Assembly: GCA_030435675.1 (NCBI GenBank)
Contig: CM059623.1
Span: 5,110,012-5,174,011 of the forward strand
DNA length: 64,000 bases
Source: Steinernema hermaphroditum
Lineage: Eukaryota > Nematoda > Chromadorea > Rhabditida > Steinernematidae
Reading direction: 5' to 3'
Positions within the stretch are counted from its first letter, which is position 1. The number at the start of each line of letters is the position of its first letter. The position numbers were made by a program, and so were the translations under genes. Shown one piece after another: positions 1-12,138 of the stretch. Below the pieces are notes generated by a model. The model searched no databases, was not told where the DNA came from, and was given only the letters and a program-made list of their open reading frames with translations.

Positions 1-34
1 TGTGGGGAATAGCAGGGGTTGATTTTAAAAAATT

Positions 35-107
35 AGCCCGATGCGGGGCTCGAACCCGCGACAGCCAGATTAAGAGTCTGGTGCTCTACCGACTGAGCTA
101 ACCGGGC
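35..107 (-). tRNA. tRNA-Lys (anticodon CTT)
   Basis: A 73-nt cloverleaf. The seven-base acceptor strands pair, the anticodon loop reads CTCTTAA (anticodon CTT), and the B box is GGTTCGAGCCC. It is identical to the copy at 34438-34510 and to the two halves of the interrupted copy at 39313-40530. No variable arm is present. The 108-501 stretch next to it holds no gene that I can see. Confidence 0.96.
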
Positions 108-501
108 TTCACTTACCGTCCTTGCCGCTTGCATGATGATGTGATAGAACGCACCGAATTTGTCCTCGGTGGTCTCGTAACGATCGAAATGAAATCGGGC
201 GCGAGTGCTACGATCGCATTTGATTTGAGCTTTACACAGCGACTCCTGTTTTTTGCGGATCGCATCTTTCTTTTCAGATTCGGACCGTGCGAGAGGTGTC
301 TCTCGAGCTTCAGCAAGCTCAGTGAGACATTTCCGTTCGTGCCAGCGGCGATTGATCTCCGATCAGCTGGAGAGCGTCGTTCATTCGCGTCTCTGGGATC
401 TGCCGGACAGGTCGGTTTCCGCGCTCCCTCCCGGCCGTGATTCACACGATGTTTGTGTTTCCTTCTGCACACGTTCTTGTTTCAGGGTGAAAACGCACAA
501 A

Positions 502-1666
502 ATGGTCGCTGGGTCGCCGGAAAGAAAAGCTCCTAGTCCTGGAATTTCGAACGTTGTTACTAACTCCGTTTCCGAACTGGATAGGTAGGCATTGTCGGTG
601 TATCTTAATTATAGGCATTCGCTTTTGCAGGCAGATCGAAACTCTCATGAGATGCGAGTGCATTCCCGAAGAGGAAGTCAAGACGCTATGCGCGAAGGCG
701 CGCGAAATCTTGTTGCAGGAGAGTAACGTGCAGTGTGTTGATGCACCAGTAACGGTAAGCTTGCACTTTGTGACAATCTAAAGTGGCTTATCTTGTGAGG
801 TTTAGATCTGCGGCGACATACATGGCCAATTTTATGACCTCATGGAGCTGTTCCGCGTAGGAGGTCAAGTTCCCGACACTAACTACCTCTTCCTTGGAGA
901 TTTTGTTGATCGCGGTTTCTACTCAGTCGAAACCTTCCTTCTGTTGCTTGCGCTGAAAGTCAGATATCCCGATCGCATGATGCTAATTAGAGGAAACCAC
1001 GAGTCGCGACAGATCACACAAGTTTACGGATTCTACGACGAATGTATCCGGAAATATGGGTCTTCGGCCGTTTGGCGTTGCTGTGCCGAAGTATTCGACT
1101 GTCTCAGTCTTTCCGCTGTCATCGCTGGAAAAGTTTTCTGTGTCCATGGTGGATTGTCTCCTTCAATCAACACTCTCGATCAAATTCGTGCAATCGATCG
1201 TAAACAGGAGGTAAGCTATTGTATAAGCTGCGTCATTGTTATACCTTCCCTAGGTCCCGCACGATGGCCCCATGTGTGATCTACTGTGGTCAGATCCTGA
1301 AGACTCAGTCGGATTCGGCGTCAGTCCTCGTGGAGCCGGCTATCTCTTCGGTTCAGATGTCGTGAAAAGCTTTTGCGAAACGAATGGAGTCGACCTGATC
1401 TGCAGAGCCCACCAACTGGTTATACTCTAACTTCTTTTTCCATCAGTGCATCCTTATTTTAGGTCATGGAAGGGTACAAATGGCATTTCAACGAGACTGT
1501 ACTGACTATCTGGTCAGCGCCGAACTACTGCTACCGGTGCGGAAATGTCGCTGCAATCCTGGAATTGGATGACAACCTGAGTCGTGATTTCACGATATTT
1601 GAAGCAGCTCCGCAAGAGAATCGCGGTGCCCCCTCGAAGAAACCACAGCCGGACTACTTCCTCTAG
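502..1666 (+). CDS. pph-4.1: Serine/threonine protein phosphatase 4 catalytic subunit
   Basis: Five exons (502-584, 631-754, 806-1210, 1254-1418, 1463-1666) join into 326 residues. The PPP-family metal-binding motifs are intact: GDIHGQ (72-77), GDFVDRG (100-106), GNHE (132-135) and FCVHGG further on. The C-terminus PDYFL matches PP4, whose terminal leucine is carboxymethylated in other eukaryotes. The match to PP4 is closer than to PP2A or PP6 (for example the ESNVQ, NYLF and APQE segments). The N-terminus carries about 20 residues more than the usual 307-aa enzyme, from MVAGSPERK onward. The start follows a TTTCAG tract by about 17 bases, so it is probably trans-spliced. PP4 acts in centrosome maturation, meiosis and DNA-damage recovery. 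It converges with the small gene at 1945-2097. Confidence 0.95.
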
Positions 1667-1944
1667 AGCGCCAAAGTGTAATCTTATTGTCTGATGTGGG
1701 AGGACAAGAGGAGTGGGACCTATCCCATCCACGCTTGTCCATCCTGTGATTTTGATTTGATCTTGCGTTGTTAAAACACCCGATTGTTCTCAGATGTCGA
1801 AAATCAAGATAAATCCTAACCGAACGGCGGGAATATGGTGTATCTTATTTCATTGCGAGCTAACACAAATTACAAATTCTGTCAACGGTGATTGCAAGCA
1901 CGGTTCGCGCGCTACACGTATTTGGGATGGATACCTACAGTTGA

Positions 1945-2097
1945 CTAATCTTCTCTCTTGTACTTCCTTAAGTATTCCTCCGCTGCCCGGTACAGTTCTT
2001 CTAGCGATGGCATCTTCGGTATGTCGTAATTCTGCGCGCCGTACGCTCCTAAGTACCCACCGGCGGCAAATATGAATAATTTCGAGAGGAGTGACAT
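1945..2097 (-). CDS. STMP1: STMP1-like short transmembrane mitochondrial microprotein (50 aa)
   Basis: A single-exon 50-residue protein. Residues 5-20 form a hydrophobic helix (LSKLFIFAAGGYLGAYG), followed directly by AQNYDIP, the signature of the vertebrate mitochondrial microprotein STMP1 (C7orf73), and then a charged helix ending KYKRED. STMP1 is a mitochondrial inner-membrane peptide linked to respiratory-chain function. The start was chosen because ATG lies seven bases after a TTTCAG acceptor, as expected for a trans-spliced downstream operon gene. It lies about 280 bp downstream of the H2A.Z gene on the same strand. The family call rests on the short AQNYDIP match plus topology; no longer domain exists to test. 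Confidence 0.8.
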   Translation of the reverse strand: MSLLSKLFIFAAGGYLGAYGAQNYDIPKMPSLEELYRAAEEYLRKYKRED

Positions 2098-2354
2098 CTC
2101 TGGCCTGAAACGAAATAAAGTGAGATCGAGTGTACTCCGCAGCACGCCTTCCACTCTCGAGCAGTCCAGCACAAAGGTGCTCTCAATTTCGCCACTTTAA
2201 ACGGAGGGTTACGTTCGCCGTCGAAGCGCGACAGGCAAAACGTCGCAGGAACCGCGACTTCGAACTAAGAGCGAATCCAGTGGCACCGCCCATCCAAGGA
2301 TATCGAAGGACCCGCCGAACGAAATAAGGAACACAGAGACGAAGACTGACAACT

Positions 2355-2360
2355 TTTATT
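2355..2360 (-). terminator. Poly(A) signal of the H2A.Z gene
   Basis: A canonical AATAAA on the minus strand, about 20 bases downstream of the H2A.Z stop codon. Confidence 0.7.
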
Positions 2361-2378
2361 CGCAATTATCATAAATAT

Positions 2379-2864
2379 TTAGGCACTGGAAGTGGACTGG
2401 CCGGGTTGCTCGTGGCTTTTGCCACCCTTGAGGAGGTAACGATGAATGTGCGGGATAACACCGCCACCAGCAATCGTGGCTTTGATGAGGGCATCGAGTT
2501 CGTCGTCGCCGCGAATGGCCAAGTGAAGATGACGAGGAGTAATGCGCTTAACCTTCAGGTCTTTGGAAGCGTTGCCGGCGAGTTCCAAAACCTAAACAAG
2601 GCTGATTGTCCTGAGGTGTTCGGAGTTACCAACCTCGGCAGTTAAGTATTCCAGGATGGCGGCGGTGAAAACGGCAGCGGAAGACGAGACGCGGCCCTTA
2701 CCCGTGACACGTTTCTTCAGAAGACGATGGACACGGCCGACAGGCATGTTCAGGCCAGCACGACTCGAACGGGTCAGAGCTGCTTTCTTTGTCTTCTTCT
2801 CAACCTTCGTATCCTCCACTTTCGGTTCTTCCATCTTGGTTTCTTCCATTTTGTTTTCCTCCAT
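2379..2864 (-). CDS. htz-1: Histone H2A.Z variant with acidic N-terminal tail
   Basis: Two exons (2864-2634, 2591-2379) split by a 42-bp intron give 147 residues. The histone fold is clearly H2[31 protein letters not shown] runs through the variant-specific region and the C-terminal [15 protein letters not shown] docking segment is conserved. The N-terminal tail is unusual. Instead of the usual glycine/lysine tail (GGKxGKD), residues 1-30 are repeats of MEE(N/T/P)K followed by [12 protein letters not shown], so the tail is rich in glutamate and methionine. The initiator ATG follows an eight-T plus CAG acceptor by 15 bases. The gene lies between DPM1 (upstream) and the STMP1-like gene (downstream), probably in one operon. 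It packages chromatin at promoters and regulatory regions. Confidence 0.94.
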
Positions 2865-3265
2865 TGTGAAAGATGTAAACCTGAAAAAAAACGGCGATCA
2901 TTACCTTTGGATAACAAGCGACGCGAAGCGCGGCACAAAATGAACAAGCAGATCCAAGGAGAAGAGGGCGAAACTCCAAGCGCACAAACAAAGCCACACG
3001 AACAGCCCAATTACAGTAGCAAGACCAATATTCCAATCAAGACCAATTCATCCCCGACGAAATTTAAAACGCCTTGTCTGTCTCCGAAGGATCTGTTCTA
3101 CCACCCCCACCCGTCCGCTCGTTCCTTCGTTAAGTCGATCGCACTCCGCTTTCTTTCCGTTTCACCGACAGTACTACTTGTCGTGAAACAAGGAGACAAA
3201 ACCGCTCCGCATAAAATATACTTTAATATGGATACGTTTCTCACCAGATATCACAACCACCGAAT

Positions 3266-4861
<1,596 letters not shown>

Positions 4862-4992
4862 TTCCTGTAAAACAGGAGCACTCAGCACCGACACAAGGCA
4901 CAGAAAGCAGATATGTAGAAGCGCTGAACCACGCGGGGGGAAAAGGAGCAACCGAGGAGAGCGATTTACTGGGCTAATGTAACACAAACAAA

Positions 4993-5343
4993 CTACGCCT
5001 TCTTTTCCCAGAGAGCCGAGTACTCTCCGAGGTCGAAATTGTCGTCAATGACTTCCTCCACGATCTTGCGCGACTTCGGTTTGCGAGCGGCCAACCGTTG
5101 GCGCCGTTCGTCTTCCTGCAGTGACTGTAGATCGACTGGCAGCTGTACAAGGTGGCGCGGTTCGGCGAAACGTGCAGGGATCGTCGATCCATCCGGGCGG
5201 ATAATGATCGCTTGATAGCGCTGCAAATACTGGCTTCGCGAGATCCTCCCGATTGATGCACGGTACGCGTTTCCTCGCGTTTTCATTAAGCTTCTGGCGA
5301 TCAGCGGCGCCCACTTCAGCAGTAGTCCGCTTGGATGATTCAT
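4993..5343 (-). CDS. mrpl-55: Mitochondrial large ribosomal subunit protein mL55
   Basis: A single-exon 116-residue protein. The core IRPDGSTIPARFAEPRHL followed by LPVDLQSL and DERRQRL matches metazoan MRPL55 (DGSTIxxRYxEPR, then a PIDLxxLxxEERRxR block). The basic, hydrophobic N-terminus (LLLKWAPLIARSLMKTR) suits a mitochondrial presequence. It would act in the mitochondrial 39S subunit. The ATG lies nine bases after a TTCTTTCCAG acceptor. It is the first gene of the probable minus-strand operon mL55 > DPM1 > H2A.Z > STMP1, with only 131 bp before the DPM1 start codon. Confidence 0.9.
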   Translation of the reverse strand: MNHPSGLLLKWAPLIARSLMKTRGNAYRASIGRISRSQYLQRYQAIIIRPDGSTIPARFAEPRHLVQLPVDLQSLQEDERRQRLAARKPKSRKIVEEVIDDNFDLGEYSALWEKKA

Positions 5344-5559
5344 GTTGAATCTCTGGAAAGAAGCGACAGTCAGTGAGAAACGAGAGAAGCGCGAGAAGTC
5401 GTCCAAAAGTGCGCGAAGATGACTTCTCTTCGAAATATTACCGTACTCCTTACTCCTACCGAGAAGAGACTCCTTCATGGGTGTCGTTGCAAGAACCCAC
5501 ATCCTCTATTCGAGTCGGACCGTAGCAAGAGGACCTGGAAATCCCTGAAGACCTCTGAT

Positions 5560-6168
5560 TTTTGTGGAATTTGCTGCGCAGGCTGATTTGCTGCCCAGGC
5601 CAAATTGCTGCCCTCAAGGTGTTCGTGGCGGGACCACCCGGCCGACCTGCTTCCTTCTCCAGGCCAACTTGCTGCCTTCGCATTTCTGACCGTTTTCGTG
5701 TGTTTTCCTACTATTAGTTTTGAGTGCAAGTTTGAGTCTGAAATCACTACTGACATGCCTGGAATTCCTTGAAATGCAGACCTCCAAATCAAGAAGACTC
5801 TTGCGGTCCTGTCGCTTTTAAACGTTTCGTAGACACTCACAACGAAAAGATGTTGTTATCCTAGTGTTAGAGAGGTCAGCTTATCTCGTGGTGCGAGATG
5901 CTCCAAGTTCTCGCTACTCGCAAGAACTTTCTCCTCAACCCAACAAAAAAAAACAGACCACACGCAACGGCGCTGCCCGTTCGCAGAAGAAACGTTGTGC
6001 GTGGTCTTGACTGACCGTTGCACCTAGCCTGTAACGACTAGGCCAAACTCTCAAATTTTCTTGACAACGGCTTTAAGACGTTAAAAACACGATAAAGTAG
6101 TGTGTCACAAAGTTTTTACGTCAAAAAAGATGCAAAACGGTAACTGGGAAGTCCGCTTACCAGCTACA
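5560..6168. repeat. Left part of a foldback repeat (R1) split by two mariners
   Basis: The block at about 5575-5665 is an inverted copy of about 8580-8660 (shared core CGGCCGGGTGGTCCCGC, then GAACACC, then GAGGGCAGCAATTTGGCC), so R1 had inverted ends before the mariners entered its middle. The block at about 5835-6150 is also present, inverted, at about 20450-20569 plus 21227-21425, which makes R1 a dispersed family. No coding potential is visible. Confidence 0.7.
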
Positions 6169-6170
6169 TA

Positions 6171-7481
6171 CAGGGTGGCCCAGAAGTAGTGTGACGCCCA
6201 TTTAAATTATTAATTTTTTTGTCGTTTTGTGAATCGGTCGTGCATTCCCGTTGTGATATATATTCGAATTCAGCATCTCTTCCTATTCACTACCTCGCTC
6301 CTTCTTGTTCATCTACCCTACTACGCGGTCTTGAAAACAGTTTTCCACAAGATGGGTTTTTCGGTTGCAGTGACCGTTTCGCGCGGAATTCAAAAAGTTG
6401 ACATCATCGCAAAGCTCATACCGTTCTTCAAACACGTCCCTGGTGTCAGCGAACAACTTTATGAGTTTCCCTGGTCAGCTAGGCGTCAGAAAACCAAAAA
6501 GCCATTTAGAGTAGAAAATTTGGAGCTCAAAAAAATCTAAAGAAGAAGAAAATCACACCGAATTTGGCACCTTTTTCCAAAAATACCCCCTCAAACTGAG
6601 CAAGAGCGAGCTAAACGTGTCGAAAGCGATTAATCACGCCTTAGCAAGGGTAAAGTTCAGTGTCTAGTACACAAAAGCCCTTGAAAGATCAATAATAACT
6701 CAATACGTGGCGAAAGGTGCTAGGATGCAGACTTCCGTGGCAGCTGGTCCACATTTTAGACGAGTGCTGTACAAAGATCAGGGGATTTTCGCAGAATTCA
6801 AAAGATTCAAAGGCGTAGAATCACCACGATCTCCTCAAAGACGGCTCTCAGCAAACTGTGCAATCCGAAAGAAGCCACTTTCATGCTGCTGCGGTGATTT
6901 TGAGAGGAATTTATGAAACTGCAAAGAATTCACGGGGTTTCGCGGATAAATGAGTTAAGATGAACTCTTCTGTTTATCAGAATCTGATTCTGATAGACGC
7001 ATTACTTACCTCTGTGTAAGAAGACTTCGAAAACAGACGATAAACTCGGATACAGGAGTGCACACCCGCTCACGGAGCCAAAGCAGCAATGGATGTCTTC
7101 CAGGAGCGGATTCCAGACTTCTAGACCAAAGAAGATTGGCCCTCAAACAGGGCGGATTTCAAGCTCAAGGACTTTGAGGTGTGCAGCATCTTAGAGAAGA
7201 ACGTCTGCCGAGTTTGGCGCATAACACTTGGTTCGCTTAAGGCCACTGTCCAGAAGGCATGAGACCAAATTTCGTTGAGAAGTCTAGCGGCCACGGTGGA
7301 AAATTTTCTGAAGTTTTTTAAGACCCTCTTCGCGGCAAAAGGTGGTCACTTCGAACTGAATCTCTTTCATCGGAGTTAGTTTTTACTACTCTTTCTTGTG
7401 ATATATGCTGTTTGTTTTAATTCATTCACCGCTTCAAGATATGACCGATTTTCGGTGTCACACTACTTCTGGGCCACCCTG
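6171..7481 (+). mobile_element. Decayed mariner-like element A
   Basis: The terminal inverted repeat CAGGGTGGCCCAGAAGTAGT starts at 6171 and its complement ends at 7481; TA lies outside both ends. Length is 1311 bp, standard for mariner. The interior is a degraded transposase: the C-terminal pieces read FxTKEDWPLN, then ATVENFLKFFKTLFAAKGGHFE, typical of the D,D34D mariner C-terminus, with stops and frameshifts upstream. It cannot encode an active enzyme. Confidence 0.85.
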
Positions 7482-7483
7482 TA

Positions 7484-8440
7484 CAGGGTGACACAAAAGT
7501 TCTGTAACGCCGAAAATCGATCATATCTCGAAGCGATGAAGGAATTAAAACAAACAGCATATATCACAAGAAAGACCATCAAAAACTACATCGGATATCA
7601 TGGAATCATTTCGAAGTGACCACCTTCTGCCGCAAAGCGGGCCTCCAAACGCTTTAGAAAATTTTTCACTGTGGCCGCTAGACTAAGATCTAAGAGCCTC
7701 CACACCGCAAAATTCATGGTGTTAAAGTCGGGGTAGTTTAAGGGCCAATCTTCCTTGGTCCAGAAGTCTGAGATCGGCTTCTTGCAGAAGTCCACTGCTG
7801 ATTTGGTTCCGTGAGAGGGTGTCCAGTCCTGCATCTGCGTCCATCGCCCACTCGTCTACAATGTGGACTAACGGCCACCGCAGTCTGCACCTTAGCACAT
7901 TTGCCCATCATTTGGCCTATTGTTGATCCTCTGAGGGCTTTTATGCACCAGGAACTGAACTTTGCTCTTGTTAAGGCCATATTAATCACTTTGAACACGT
8001 TGACCTCGCTCGTGATAAGTTTCAGGATGCATTTTTGGAAAAAGGGTGCCGAATTCCGTATGATTGCGTCCTTCCATAAATTTTTTTAGCATATGATTTC
8101 CCACTCGCAGCAGTTCTTTGGTTTTCTGATACCCACCGGACTAGGGAATCTCGTAATGTTGCTCACTGATACAACGAACGTGTTTGAAGTACGAATACGA
8201 GCTTTACAATGATGTCAACTTTTAGAATTCTATGCGAAATGGTCACTTCGGTCGAAAAACGCACTTTATAGAAATCTGTCTTCAAGACCGGGTTCTAAAG
8301 TTGCGGAAAATATAAGAGTGAGATAGTGGGCAGAAATAGATGCTGAATTCGAATATAACAAAGAGAATGATCGATCGATTCACAAAACGACGAAAGATAA
8401 ATAATTTAAATCAGCGTTACAGAACTTTTGTGTCACCCTG
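7484..8440 (-). mobile_element. Decayed mariner-like element B, internally deleted
   Basis: The TIR CAGGGTGACACAAAAGTTCT starts at 7484 and its complement ends at 8440, with TA on both sides. At 957 bp it is shorter than element A. The minus strand near 7598-7834 encodes a transposase C-terminal fragment (DFWTKEDWPLNYPDFN, then FLKRLEARFAAEGGHFE). It is related to element A through the last 200 bp but has a different TIR tip. Its left TA is the same TA as element A's right flank, so the two lie tail to tail. Confidence 0.85.
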
Positions 8441-8442
8441 TA

Positions 8443-8700
8443 TATGTAGGTGGGAGGACTGGGAAGCAAATGAGAAGTCTTCCCAGCTTATTGATCACCG
8501 CTTCCAACTTCCCACTTAACTGGGAGGAGTGGGAATGGGAAGCTCCCGGAGGGCACTTCCCAGTGAACGGAATACGGCCAGTGGAGGAAGAAGCAGATCG
8601 GCCGGGTGGTCCCGCAACGAACACCCTGAGGGCAGCAATTTGGCCGATTATGTGAAGAAAGAGCACAGGTGAAAAAAGAGCACACATCTTTCAGGAACAG
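8443..8700. repeat. Right part of foldback repeat R1
   Basis: This continues R1 beyond the mariner pair. It contains the inverted partner of 5575-5665 at about 8580-8660 and several GGGAAG/CTTCCC runs, also seen near 6140 and 20380-20445. The next stretch, 8700-9236, holds no gene that I can support. Confidence 0.6.
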
Positions 8701-9236
8701 TGAGCGCTGCTTTACTTCTTTTTCTTTCTTTTTATCGATCTCTATGCATTTTTCTACTTTTCAGATTATGGTCGGTAGTACCGTAGAGTGGGGCGTGACG
8801 CAGAAACAGCACGCATGGCCGTTTTTCGTAGTCAGATACTTCCGGGGAGCGCTTTCGACTTCCGAGTCTTTCGAAGACTCGCAGACGACGTGGTCACTTT
8901 CCGATGTTGCAAATGCGAATCGGCAAATAAACAACGCGTGAAGAGCGGCATGGCACGTCAGCCATGCGCATATCCGAAGGCGACTTCTTCGAATGACGGC
9001 GCACGATGGATATCCGATCCCGACGAAAGTCATGGTTGTGTTGAAGGCGAATCCAACTGCACTCTTGGAAACGTTCTTACCCGGCAGATTTATAGGTTAA
9101 TACTGTTCGTTCACCAAGCAAGCTGACAGGCATCCGTTCAGAAAGAAAGCTAAGAAATGCACCGAAAATCGAAATAATAAAAAGTAAAACAACAGCACAA
9201 CAGAAATATTCATTCTATCAAAGATGTGTGGGCACT

Positions 9237-10360
9237 TATGGTCGGTGTAAACGGATTGGGGTACGCGTCCTGACACGAAATTGGCGCTGTTAGTAAGAAT
9301 CAGATGTTCGCTCCTAATGGGATTCGCTGGTTTCGTGAATGATTTGTGCATATCTCGATGCTGAGGGCGTATTTTCGAATTTCCAACGTTGAAAATGTAG
9401 CAAAAGCTCTGTGTGTTCGAATGCGCACAGATTTGTTTGATTTCGCGCCGTGTGCGCAGAGAAATTAACTCATCTTTGTAATGAGAGGAGATATTTTCCC
9501 GATTCTATGCGTATTTTTGAGCGTCGTGGGCCGTGCATCAGCTGTAACACGCTGGAAAATAGCTAAGGCAGCGCGAATGAATGTTTGTTTGAAGCGTAGA
9601 GGGAGGAAGAGCGGTTGCCGTATGTTAGCCAGGTGCAGTCGCAACCAGATTCAATGACTCCACAATCTTGACCTTTTAGAGATTTCAGGTGCACTGCGAC
9701 GCTCTGAAACGCGCGTCAATGATCTGTAAAGTGCAAATGAGAACTTGATGAGAGAAAATAATGCTTAGAGAGAACATCAGAAAGATGGAAGAGGTCCGAT
9801 ATAGCGATTATTTTAACTTGTCACCGCTCGGATACTTGAGATTACGCTAAATCACCTCATGGTCCTCTTTCCTTCTGATATAACACCCATTGGATCAAAG
9901 TTGTGCAGAAAAAATGCTTCGAGAATGCCATTGCGGAAGTAGATCGCTGTCTTGAGTATGACAGCGTAGAAGTTCACCTAGACGATCAAATCACTGACGG
10001 TGCGAATTCGGACGATAGCACCGATGAATCAGAACATGAAGTAGCTTTAAATGATGACGATTAGAAACGCAAAAATGGAGCATTATTTGTATCTATTCAT
10101 CACTTTTTCATAAATCGCTTAATTTCTCTGCGACTATTGAATTTGGCAACTCGAGTGACATGTCATTCGATGGAGCATTTAATTCTGCACAAATTTGACG
10201 TTGGAATTTCCGCGAAACGCTCTAGTTCGCTCGAAAATGACGAAAAAAGACAGGGAGTACGAAATCCCCATTGAAAAAATGCGAAAAGACGAAAAACTAC
10301 GGTAGTCTAGCGGTTCCGCCACGAGCACCTTGCGGACCCCAATCCGTTTACACCGACCAT
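9237..10360. mobile_element. Possible degraded DNA transposon bounded by 25-bp inverted repeats
   Basis: ATGGTCGGTGTAAACGGATT followed by GGGGT at 9237-9261 is repeated exactly inverted at 10336-10360. Between them, an open frame ending at about 10064 reads HWIKVVQKKCFENA and then a run of Asp/Glu/Ser up to EHEVALNDDD and a stop. That resembles the C-terminal tail of pogo/Tigger-type DDE transposases, but it is short and the match is weak. No target duplication was recognised. Confidence 0.35.
9481..9657 (+). CDS. Hypothetical small secreted basic peptide (58 aa)
   Basis: An ATG-to-TGA frame encodes MRGDIFPILCVFLSVVGRA, a plausible signal peptide, then about 38 residues very rich in Arg and Lys with three cysteines (VC, GC, RC). 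No relative is recognised. The frame lies inside a repeat-rich interval with no visible splice or trans-splice signal, so it may be chance. It could also be the first exon of something longer, since a GT lies in the CCAGGTGCAG near its end. Confidence 0.2.
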   Translation: MRGDIFPILCVFLSVVGRASAVTRWKIAKAARMNVCLKRRGRKSGCRMLARCSRNQIQ

Positions 10361-10836
10361 ATTTACTTTCCGATCCGCCCACACACAGCGCTCTTTACTT
10401 CCCGATCCGCGCCGCAATGGTCTCGCCGCGCTTTGCCTGTACCGACGCGCGCTGCGTTTCCCTGTCATCGAGCATGCGATATAAGTTCCTTTCAGAGATC
10501 TTTTATCAGGTCAACGACTTTTCAGACAACAAATGACAACAATGTTTCATAGGATTAACCCATCAAACGTGGCGATTCTTCGTCGTTCTTGCTGATCAGT
10601 AGCTTTATCAGGGCGAACTGGTTCATGCCGCTAAGAGGGTGTCGGGGAGGATCAGCAACGGCAGCAGCTTGGTTCATTGTAGATAGATTCCTTTCTTTCT
10701 TCGGCAAAAGCAAAATCTAACCGCGGAAACCTCTCCCTGTGTTTACTTTTAGGCCCGGCCCCTGATTTTCTCTTTGTAGGATGTGCTGAGGTCGTAGGAT
10801 AAGAGTTCCCGAGCATCGTGCTCAAGTTTTACTATA

Positions 10837-12136
10837 CAGGGTTATCGGAAAGTTCTGCAACATTTTTTGCAATGCTAATTTTCGCAATTTTTCGGAGTTT
10901 TTGCGCGTGTTTCTCGTTATATTCGTGTTGCGCGACTCTTTTTACCCCTATATTCGCTGTCAATAATGCTGTATTAGCTGTTATTCAGGGTAAAAATGGT
11001 TTCCGAAAGTGTGCGTTGCGCGATCGTTGAGCTCCATTGCGGCGGAAGCTCAAATCCCGAGATTTGCAAAACCCTCAAACTTCGCCGAGATGCCGTCAAA
11101 CGCGTGGTGGATCGATTTAGGGAAACTGGCGACGTCCAGGACCGTCCCCGAAGCGGAAGAAAAAAGACTGCAAGAACTCCACAAGTCCGAGAGGCCGTTC
11201 GGAAGATGATCAAGCGCAATCCCGACCGATCCATCATGAAGCTGGCCAAGAAGTACAAAATCGGCTACGTATCGATGCACAAGCTTGTCACCGAGGATCT
11301 CCATCTCAAGAGCTACAAAATAAGCCGCGGACACCTGCTAACCGATGCGAAAAAGGCCGAACGTCTTCAGAAGTGCAAGAAGCTGAGAGCCGAGAGCCGC
11401 GGGTCCGGATTCGCCAATGTGGTCTTGTCCGATGAGAAGATTTTTACCATCTAAGCGGTCCACAACTCCCAGAATCACTGTTACCTGCTGCAGAAAGGCT
11501 CCTCGCGTACGAAGCACGTTAAAACAAGCCATTTCCCCAATTCTGTGATGGTTTGGGGCGAAATCTGCGCAACTAGAAAAATTTTACCGGTTTTCGTTGA
11601 AAAAGGTGTGAAAATGGACTCTCAGGTGTAGCAATAAGAGATCTTGGTGAAGCATCTGATTCCCTGGACCGAAAAACACTTATAGGACCACGGACGGGTG
11701 TTCCAGCATGACTGGGCACACGCCCATGGATCCAAATCAACGATGAGCTTCTTGGAAGACCAAATCCCATGGTTTTGGGACAAGTCAGTTTGGCCCTCAA
11801 ACTCGCCGGATTTAAACCCGATGGACTACGCAATTTGGTCCATTCTGGAGGAAAAAGCCTGCCGAAGAAGACACGCCACCTTGGACGACTTGAAGCGCGA
11901 TCTCCTGGCCGCTTGGGAAGAAATCAGCGTGGAAACACCCGCGGCGATCGTCGAAAATTTCAAGAAGCGAGTGAAGGCCTTCTATCGACGCTAGAGGAGG
12001 CCATTTTGAATGAAATTCACGTTTTATGTGTAATTCAGCGTGCTGAATAACGTAGTATTGTTCGTTTTTGGAATTAAAATGGTTTTGTTTGAGAAAAATT
12101 GTGTTTTTCATGTTGCAGAACTTTCCGATAACCCTG
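10837..12136 (+). mobile_element. Near-intact mariner element C with nonsense-mutated transposase
   Basis: The TIR CAGGGTTATCGGAAAGTTCT starts at 10837 and its complement ends at 12136, with TA at 10835-10836 and 12137-12138; length 1300 bp. The transposase reads from ATG 10996 to 11994 in one frame: an N-terminal paired HTH region (CAIVELHCGGSSNPEICK, then RDRPRSGR-like), VVLSDEKIF (first Asp), FQHDWAHAH (second Asp) and NSPDLNPMDYAIW (third Asp, D34D). The frame is closed by in-frame stops at about 11452, 11628, 11634 and 11683 but has no frameshift, so the copy is recent yet dead as read. Confidence 0.9.
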
Positions 12137-12138
12137 TA

